Below, in pieces: positions 56,575 through 64,000 of a DNA stretch of 64,000 nt. The stretch lies in contig BGZK01001285.1 in the NCBI GenBank assembly GCA_005406025.1, forward strand, positions 111,751 through 175,750. Direction: 5' to 3'. How positions within the stretch are numbered: the first letter of the stretch is position 1; the number at the start of each line of letters is the position of its first letter. A program made the translations under genes and the position numbers. This DNA comes from Eumeta japonica (taxonomy: Eukaryota > Arthropoda > Insecta > Lepidoptera > Psychidae). Below the pieces are notes generated by a model, which worked only from the letters and a program-made list of their open reading frames with translations, was not told the origin of the DNA and made no database searches.

Positions 56575-58195
56575 AAGGATTTATGCGGGTGGATTAGATC
56601 GTACCTACTTATATTTATGCTGTGGGAAGATCCGTGCAGGTAAAAAAAAAAAGATAGTAGGATCATTGCAATGTGATCTTTCGAAATTGGACGTTAGGGA
56701 ACATACTTGTCGTGGTTTATACTTGAAAGAATAGAACTGTTCGCTATTTTTAATTATATTTAATATTTATTAATAATAATGCGCTGATTTTTTAGTGATT
56801 ACTACAAAAATAACCAAAATGTGAGCGTTTAAGTTGCTACTTAGATAGTGAGGGAACTAGGAAAGAGCAACGATATTGTGTGATAGCGCCATACAGAATA
56901 TATACTAATTGCAGGTAGGACTTGGCAAAGAATCTAGATTGTTTGTAAGTCATTATTTATAAAAGTTATTTTGATGTTACTTTCTGTTACAACATTCAGT
57001 GGCTTGCATATTCTCTCAGTGTGTACATTATTTTTAAACAGTCAACTAGTAAAATGGAATGACTTCCAAATTAGCGATACTTCAAGAAACGATCAGTATC
57101 CAAAAGCATTTTGATTGGTTCTAGACCTTTTTATTGTTTGATAATGTGCTATATAATATACTATGTTTACCGTCATTTCCGTCGTATGGTGATATCCGTT
57201 TGATTGAAACATTAAACATTAGTAATTTTAAAATGTACATTTCAAATGTTTTCCGATTTTTCTTATGAATAAAATTTTACTTTGTAGCTTGATTAAAATG
57301 CAAGAAAATGCATAGTTACTGGTACCACAGAATTTTCTAAGAATAGTCCTTGCATAGAATAAACTCTTAAATAAATTTCTAGCAGAGAACTGTCTCTAAC
57401 CGACGTTGTTTATGAAAACTTATAAATAATATAATTTTTTAACTTTTTAAAATTTTCAACTTTATATAGTTGTGAGCTGATTCCGATGATGAATTTCTTA
57501 AAACTTATGGCTTACGTGATACGTAAGAAAATGTTTGTGACTTTTCAGCGGTGGTGAGAAGCTTACACGCGTAATATGTACTTTTAATGGGCATGTGTAA
57601 CTTGAATGTGGGCTTATATCATATATTTTCTTTTTCCATAAAAAAATCATCTTTAAACTCTGTTCAGCAAAGAATGTAGTCTGTTGTTTGGTATTCATTT
57701 CAAATTTCACTAAAGCGATCCGTTAAAATTTTAACAATCACTGAGGTTTTTACGTTAATAATAGCTTCGCTATATCGAATGCTGACGTCTATATGCAGGT
57801 GCGTTAGCAAAAATTACATTTTTAATTTCGATGCATTCTGTGATAGTGGTGAACCGCGCTTGTAAATATTAAAAATGTACGAATGACAGCGTTGTAATAA
57901 AACTCTATGTCAAAATAATTTTTTAAAAAAATTCTTCAATATAATTCAATATTGTATTGCTATGGAAACCAAAGTTCGATAAAATATCAGGATATAGTAC
58001 ACTATGAATATAGATAATTACATGATTCCGTTAAACTCGTTATTGATTTATAATCTTCATGAAATTCGCAAGTTTGAAACCTCGATGCCAACATTCTCCT
58101 TTATCACCAAATTGTCTATAAAGAAAATATTTATTAAAGGCTGGCTGTCGATAAAATAGCTTTAGTTTTCACGTGAATTTCGATAGACAAGCGCA
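56575..58195. other. AT-rich, nothing recognised
   Basis: No feature supported. Confidence 0.35.
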
Positions 58196-58203
58196 TTATG
58201 AAA

Positions 58204-58230
58204 CCCCGCCCCACCAAAAGGGGGGGCGGG
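58204..58230. repeat. GC hairpin / G-run
   Basis: CCCGCCCC and GGGGCGGG can pair across a short A-rich loop, and the right side is an uninterrupted G run (GGGGGGGCGGG). Confidence 0.6.
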
Positions 58231-58234
58231 AATT

Positions 58235-59580
58235 GTTTAATTGTATGTGAAATCGTTCATCAATTCCGCTTTGAGGATCGGATCTAACGTCCGCATCTCC
58301 CCCTCGCATGCTGCGCGAATATTTGAATTTCAGTGAAACGCCTCAATTAAACAGAACAGCGTAGGCGTTTTGTTTATATTTAAAGCTAGTTTAGATTAAG
58401 GTATTAGTTAAAGGCGTTGTTGAAATTCAGAATTAAGGTACAACCCGGGATTAAATATTGAAAATTATTTTTTAATGTCCAAGCTTTAAACAGATTTGTT
58501 ATTTATTATGTAATTATATGCCAATGTTTTGACGTAAGATAATTTTTGGTATCTAAAGGTCTTAATCCAAAAAGTTTACAAACTGAATCAATTTAATCGT
58601 AATACGAATTACATTGTAATACTAATAATTAAATAGTTATAGATATGAAAATCATAGAGTAATTAAAAACGACAACTCTGGGTTACAAAAAACGATTCCT
58701 TTTCATTGTTATCTTAGCTTAATGTAAGAACAATGGGTAGAATATTCTGTACACGCTAGGTAGGTAGGTAAAAGAGACGAATCGGATATTCCGGTGGTAG
58801 GGGTCTCGATTTTTCTCAGAAAATACAAACCACGTGAAACTGATTCTACGTCCCGATTCTCCGAAATGTTATTTATTTTAATGTGTTGTGGCAGTTGCAC
58901 GACTTATTAACTTCTGTGACAGAGAAAAAAAACATCAAAGGTTCCTCTCCACGCCGACTCGTTGCGGGTCGGGGGGCGCCTACGGCCTCCATCGCCGATG
59001 CTGTTATTACGTCAGAGACTGACCGATTAAATTTCTGTACTAAATACGGTGCAAGCGAACGCTACTGTTAATCTGATCATCGCCGCTCACATGTGTATAC
59101 TTATCAGGGGCTGGATAACTTAGTCTGACCATTTCTACTCATATTTAGCGTCCCATATTCATAATGTGATAGGGAAGCATGGTGCAGACACGAAATGCTC
59201 ATGAGATCGTTTCGGTGACCGTCTGGTTGTCTGTCGCAGACATTGTTCTATTTGGCGTAACTATATTAATAAATTAAGTTCTATAAAAATGAGGTTTTAA
59301 AGTTGAAATGCTTAATTTTGATGACAAAAATCATTTAACGATGTTTTCCCTGACTTTATGATAAAAAACGTCGCTAAGAAAAATCATTTAAAATATTTTG
59401 CCTTAACCTCATTAACAATTATACAATACAGTATTATATTGATATCCATTATTGATTACAATAACATTTTATAGTAAATAAGAATTATGTGTAATTTTTT
59501 ATTAAGTAAAAGGGCTCTATCAAAGAAATAAAAAATTAATAAGAATACTAGTCTGCTAATCTTAAATTAGGATTTTTAAA
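58235..59580. other. Unassigned; (TAGG)n and small GC pockets
   Basis: GC pocket 58940-59010 and a short (TAGG) run near 58758-58770. The frames at 58709-58900 and 58883-59071 have no recognised domain. Confidence 0.3.
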
Positions 59581-59643
59581 AACAGTTACAGTTAAAAATC
59601 GTAATTTAAGTTTAGCATCTTAAATTAGGATTTTTAACTGTAA
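59561..59643. repeat. 25-bp hairpin plus direct copy of one arm
   Basis: Arms 59586-59610 and 59619-59643 are complementary with one mismatch (loop TTTAGCAT). The first 18 nt of the right arm (CTTAAATTAGGATTTTTA) also occur directly at 59561-59578. Confidence 0.88.
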
Positions 59644-59649
59644 ACGTTT

Positions 59650-60312
59650 TACTGATGGTGAGTCGCAAAAAAAGTATCCATGTGAAAAACTCCATAAACG
59701 CTGCTAACACTTATTATCTTGTTTGAAGGGCGGGCCGTAGGGCGGGCGCCGGCACAGTGACGGCGGCACTGACGACGAAATAGCCATAACGTGCCGGCAT
59801 AGCTAGAGGCAAAATTACACTGAATCGTACGTGTTAAAAATGAAGGTTCGGTAGTTGTTTGAAGTAACGAAGACAACCTATTTTGCAAATTTTTGGGATA
59901 TTTTCTGAATATGTTTGATGAAATTTTTAAAATATTTTGCACTCTGATCACAACCTTCGAATTACTCATATGAGTGCGAAATAAAACGAATTTTAGATAC
60001 CTAAATAGATATTTAATTTTAATTATTGTAAAATATGCATGATGAAGTGTTACAGTATATGGGATTGGTGATTAACTAGATCGCACTTCTATTCAAAAAT
60101 TGTAGAAAATATAAAATAAAACAATATGAGTGACAGACCGAGTCGAAGGGTGGGTTTTGGGACAGCCTAATTAGAAAGTATATTGTATTGGAATTACTGT
60201 ATGTCTGTACATAGAGCCCGTTAATTCACAAAGTGGAGCAAGAATTAAAAGAATCTTTAAGCTGCGGGCCATTATGTTATTAGCGAACCCTAATATTTCT
60301 TAGGATATTACT
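59650..60312. other. Unassigned; GC pocket 59715-59800
   Basis: CpG-rich pocket in a minus-strand frame (59649-59969) with no recognisable domain. No gene supported. Confidence 0.3.
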
Positions 60313-60440
60313 TACTAGCTTTCGCCTACAGCTTCACACGCGTGGATATCGAATGAATTCTTTTATCTTTTATGTCGGCTGATCACATTGTTAACTTTCG
60401 ATTCCGATTCTGATTTCGGTCTAGATTTCAGATCGTCTGC
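60313..60440 (+). repeat. 'CACACGCGTGG' module followed by pyrimidine-type hexamer array
   Basis: ACTAGCTTTCGCCTACAGC then TTCACACGCGTGG (60313-60347). Within 50 bp comes a TTTCGATTCCGATTCTGATT tract (about 60395-60414). It shows most clearly the linkage between the module and the degenerate hexamer arrays. Confidence 0.55.
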
Positions 60441-61200
60441 GTTGGTCTGGTAGACGCTTTCTTTACCGGAGTTTTCACAATAACAATCTTTACTGTATTC
60501 AGCAGGGCTCATGCTATAGCTCGTTCGTTATGAGTATTCCTTTCAGACAAGAAGATCGGGTTCGACGCTAACCACGAGCAAACTGACCAATGAGTTTATG
60601 ACCCAAAATAACCACTGTCTCCATACCTCGGACAGCACCTCGAGTCATTAAACCCGGACGTTGTCACGCATCGGTCAGAACGACGGTAGGCTACGACCTG
60701 CAGTGGCCCGGCCCGGTACGAACTTAGATAAAAGGCCTATTGAGTTGTGAATTTTCAAATTGTGTCAAATTAAACCATCTGTCGTGTATCGTAGAGAACA
60801 CACCATTAAATCTCTCAATCCGCTTCAAGTCAGTTCCAAATTTTAAGAGCACTTAATTTGGATAGAGATGAAAGATATCGCAGGCGCAGTGGCCCAGCAG
60901 CCGATAAAAACTTAAGACAACTAATAACGTGCCCTTTTCTATGTAATTTGGTTGGTTCTATCCAATGATGTTATAACGATGATATTTGTTCTATCGACAA
61001 ACCCAAGTTTGCCCAACTTAATTCTAATATTACATTAAAATAATTCGGAGGATTACAACCAACCTCTTCGAATCACAATCTGGTTTATTTACAATAAATT
61101 ACTTTGTTTTACGAAACACAGTTTGCGTGGCGAATAGCGAACACACCTTATAAACAATGAGCCTGTCGTGTATAATTAATTTAAAACATGAAATATTTTC
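60441..61200. other. Unassigned
   Basis: A SINE-like phrase 'GGCGCAGTGGCCCAGCAG' at 60883-60900 is too short to delimit an element. Otherwise nothing recognised. Confidence 0.3.
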
Positions 61201-61204
61201 GTAA

Positions 61205-61465
61205 TATAGTGTATGCAGCGCTTTAGGTCGGGAGTCAGCGGCTGCGTTCCGTTTTGCATAATCTGTTATGGTTGGGAGGCGGGTGACCGACGTCCGCGGA
61301 CGGACGCGTGCGGTCGCTGATATCGCCCGCGGCCGGCCTGTTTGACATCGTGCACACGGAACGCAAACAATCGTTGACCTGTGTCGAGGCGTGGATGGGT
61401 GCTGAGCGACGTCGGTGAATGTGTCTTTCGTGATCGCTTTGTCGTGGTAGACGGCGTGAAAGACG
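61205..61465. promoter_or_regulatory. CpG-rich island 3
   Basis: CpG-dense, with palindromic GTCCGCGGAC at about 61292-61301 and GCCCGCGGCCGGCC (61325-61338). Possible promoter/5' UTR exon of an unseen gene on either strand. No TATA box is at a useful distance. Confidence 0.3.
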
Positions 61466-61616
61466 TGTAGTTACTTATACAGGTTTGTTATAATATTGCT
61501 GATATTGTGATTATAAAATCGATGATTTTAGCCGGTTCACTGTACCTTTTGTGTTTATTAATCCATGCTTTTATATATTGAAAAACACGCTGTTTCTCTT
61601 TTTGTATGTGTGTTAG

Positions 61617-61710
61617 TACATTTGTGCATTCATAACTCGAAAACCACTGGTCCGATTCACATGAACATTTCTTCAGTGATGTAATATGTTATCTGGCTGG
61701 GTTTTATTAT
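61617..61710 (+). repeat. Repeat tail ('ataactcgaaaaccactggtccgattca')
   Basis: Decayed form of the widespread insect phrase 'aactcgaaaactactgaaccgatt', in the same relation to a downstream hexamer array (61800-61890) as 5491-5645 is to 5665-5760. Confidence 0.5.
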
Positions 61711-61799
61711 ATTCTAATTTTCTTGCACACCGCTCTAATCACGTTAACGTAAAAAGGAAGTCCTTACTTCGATACCTATTTTGCTCATGATAAAAGCAA

Positions 61800-61890
61800 T
61801 GTTTTGGGAGAATCAGAATCAAAACCAGTCCGAGATAACGATTGTGACCAGAACCGGAAACGGAAGAGGAACGAGATCCTCGTAAAATAA
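61800..61890. repeat. Degenerate purine-rich hexamer array 5
   Basis: GAATCAGAATCAAAACC, then GAACCGGAAACGGAAGAGG-type units. The minus-strand frame 61739-61930 is a by-product (Ser/Gly-rich). Confidence 0.5.
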
Positions 61891-61997
61891 AATGATTTGT
61901 GTCCTTTTGGGATTGAATGTGCGCTTTCATGATAAGATTCGCTCAAATTCAAAATTTGCCATTTTATGCATTTAAACGTTTCGTTAAAAGAAAGTTA

Positions 61998-62225
61998 TAT
62001 GGCAAGGGCTAATACACTGTGTCTGAATATGTTAATGAAATGGGACTGAACCATTCGGTTATCAGTTTACTTCATGTTGTTTCTACGTATTGTACTAAAT
62101 TAGTAATTACATAATATTTTGTATCGATGATTAAAAAAAAAACAAACTTTGATTTTTTTTCCCAATATTCTCGAGACGAATCAGCATTTGGAATGCGTAG
62201 CAATGTTAATGTTGTAAGGATTCGA
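61998..62225 (+). repeat. Repeat family F, copy 2
   Basis: Direct-orientation homologue of 18048-18290, sharing ordered blocks including GGCAAGGGCTA and CAGCATTTGGAATG. Confidence 0.55.
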
Positions 62226-62804
62226 GGGATCGAAGTCGATAGTGGAATTACGATAAGGATTATTTTGACATTTAAAAGGTGAAGTCATTCCACGAGAATG
62301 CGCACGAGGACGTAGAAAAAAGCTTGTTCTGTATTATGCATTTAGACACGTTCCAATTACTTATTAGATGAAATCTTATACAGGTAAAACCGTTTATGGT
62401 CGCATCGTTTAGAAGAACATACTGGTTATATTGATCAAAATAAAAGGTCCCGGCTGAATGCTATATGACGGCCCTATCAAAAACATTGCCTTTTATGACA
62501 TTGTTACGACATACCGCATTAAGTGAGCACATTTGACCAATGTTTTCGGAGAATTATATCTGTAGAACGACCAGTTCAGCTTTATTGTAAACAATTTGAA
62601 TAGGCATAGTGTAATGGTCAATGACTATTATCGTAAAAGTAAACATAACCTGTCGAATTTAGGGTCTTTTGTAATTCTTAGAAACAAAATACTTGTATGC
62701 CGTAAAGTCAAGGCCCGCTTCTTTGTATCTCTTAAGCCAGTTTGTTACTTATCTGTACACAAGACACACCAAAACATATTGTTGAGGTAATCCTGAAACT
62801 TTTA

Positions 62805-63200
62805 GCATGTCGCAAACAAAAAAGAAAAAATTTATGTCGAAGGAAAATAGCGTATTATTTCAAAGCTAGAGAGCGGAATTCCAAACAAAGTCTTGACAAA
62901 AGAATATGGTGTATCTCACTCGACAATTTCAACGATTCGGAAAGTAAGGGAAAAAATTCACACCCTTTATTCATAACAAAATTTTTTTTGTTAGTGAATC
63001 GAGTCATAACAACGAAGGATACGAAGATTGAGGAAATTTTGTTAAAGTGATTTAAATATCAAAGAACAAATAATGTGCCAATGAATGGACATTTAACAAT
63101 AAGCAAACGATTTTGGTCATAGTTGGATTCAATATACCCGGGCTCGGCACGGCATTGTCGGTGGGAAAATGAGTGGCGAGAACATCACCGGTTGTTACAA
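62805..63200 (+). pseudogene. Pogo/Tigger-like transposase DNA-binding fragment
   Basis: In one frame: 'RIISKLESGIPN' then 'KVLTKEYGVSHSTISTIRK' (62895-62945), the first CENP-B/psq-type helix-turn-helix. After frameshifts, 'KYQRTNNVPMNGHL' (63060-63100) and 'WIQYTRARHGIVGGKMSGE' (63124-63180), the second HTH with its RHGI..k.SGE signature. The catalytic DDE domain is not present. A dead fragment of a pogo-family (Tc1/mariner superfamily) transposon or a domesticated relative; the stops favour a dead transposon. Confidence 0.8.
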
Positions 63201-63204
63201 CTAT

Positions 63205-63765
63205 CGGTTTTTATGACTATATACGAGTAGTCCCTTCGATGTTGTTGTGACAGATTTTGACTGTATTAATCATAATTTTTATATTCTTTCTAAAAAATAA
63301 GCAATCTTGCAAGTTACGCTAGAAGCTATTATGTAAGTTTCAACATTTGAACTTACTGATTTGTTTAATTAGAGTGTAATCAAAGAGAATAGTATATGTA
63401 AGACCACAACATTACAGTATTAGCAGTTCTCGATTGATTGTCTCTGCAAACGGTTAGTAGAGTGTGAAGAAAACTTCCTTTTTTTTTCAATAATTTGGAT
63501 TTCTGTGCTTATTAGACGTATAAGACTTAATATAATAATATGAAAGAATTTATTATTAATAATATTTCACACTTGGCATTGTTAAATACGCTGTTGGCTT
63601 GTTTTTATTTATATAGACTGAGCTATTGTCCGTATTTCGCTTGCGTAAACATAAAAATAAGTTCGTCGACTTTCGTATAGAATGAACTCACTTTTAATGA
63701 TGATTTGAATATAGTTAATACTATTATTTATTTGAATTTATTTGAATACATGTTCCACTATTGCT
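63205..63765. other. AT-rich, nothing recognised
   Basis: No feature supported. Confidence 0.35.
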
Positions 63766-63769
63766 TTTG

Positions 63770-63965
63770 AGCCTGTCCCGTTCTTAACACCAATCCCGGT
63801 TCGTTCTCGATTCCTATCCCGGTTACAAGTTCGTTACCAATTTGATTCCCTCTTCCTCTTCTTTCTTGATCTCGTCCTGAATTTCAATCCCACTTCCGTC
63901 CTTCATTCCAATCCTAATTTGGATTACGATTCCTATTCTGGTGTCGCCTCTGAATTCTAACCCAA
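63770..63965. repeat. Degenerate hexamer array 6 (pyrimidine strand)
   Basis: About 190 bp of loosely repeated CCAATCCCGGTTCG / GATTCC / TTCCTATCCCGG units, the complement of the purine-rich arrays elsewhere. The plus-strand frame 63742-63960 (Phe/Pro/Ser-rich) is a by-product. Confidence 0.6.
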
Positions 63966-64000
63966 ATAAATTATTCTACAACAACGCATTAGCAGGTTAA

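Noticed and set aside
1..64000. CRISPR array, prokaryotic operon or phage
   Set aside because: No regularly spaced identical repeats, no ribosome-binding sites or gene clusters; composition and transposon content are insect.

Overview
This 64-kb window is AT-rich, gene-poor eukaryotic DNA, almost certainly from a moth or butterfly. It has no prokaryotic operons or ribosome binding sites, long non-coding stretches, CA and TA microsatellites and many decayed transposons. Several repeats are ones I recognise as typical of Lepidoptera: the element ending in an AGGGTTCCG-type terminus with a 'GTCCGTCTGTCTGTC' stretch, the '...CTCGCGTGG' module, a jockey family starting ATCAGTTCAGTT, a BEL/Pao element, and a LINE whose C-terminus reads 'RGFSHLERMNESRL'. 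I found no confident host protein-coding gene. Most open frames are chance frames or pieces of dead transposons. A gene's introns or intergenic DNA would both fit, and two weak exon candidates (15.85 and 16.34 kb) are listed.

Layout. 0.7-2.6 kb: pieces of one LINE family, including a pair in head-to-head arrangement that looks like a twin-primed insertion, joined to an inverted copy of repeat family E. 2.9-3.9 kb: dead mariner. 4.1 and 9.35 kb: two direct copies of an unnamed ~480-bp repeat (D). 7.7-8.75 kb: a nearly complete E element. 11.5-12 kb: GC/CpG-rich island. 12.6-15 kb: '...CGCGTGG' modules, a long perfect palindrome and LINE 3' ends. 15.6-16.5 kb: GC-rich pockets with splice-like signals. 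18.3-22.4 kb: a BEL-type LTR, flanked by a 5-bp target duplication, interrupted by a 3.4-kb jockey element. 22.85 kb: a well-spaced TATA/Inr/DPE core promoter. 24.5-27.96 kb: 5' LTR, leader and gag-protease of a BEL/Pao element on the minus strand. 28-34.8 kb: mostly unassigned, with hairpins and GC pockets. 35.8-36.9 kb: second mariner. 39.3-40.4 kb: CpG-rich islands. 43-44.6 kb: extremely AT-rich. 44.6-46.8 kb: second LTR of the same BEL family, carrying the same jockey at the same place. 48.5-49.5 kb: GC-rich, with a tRNA-like SINE head. 49.7-50.1 kb: another non-LTR reverse-transcriptase tail. 53.6-54.1 kb: another copy of the first LINE. 54.9-64 kb: degenerate hexamer arrays, a pogo/Tigger-like DNA-binding fragment and a CpG-rich island at 61.2-61.5 kb.

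The most interesting structure is the composite of BEL LTR plus jockey. Three LTR copies can be compared: one empty (27314-27955) and two occupied (18308-22418 and 44620-46829). The jockey lies in the same orientation as the LTR, just downstream of its TATA box and near its expected transcription start, and the 3' junction is the same at both loci.
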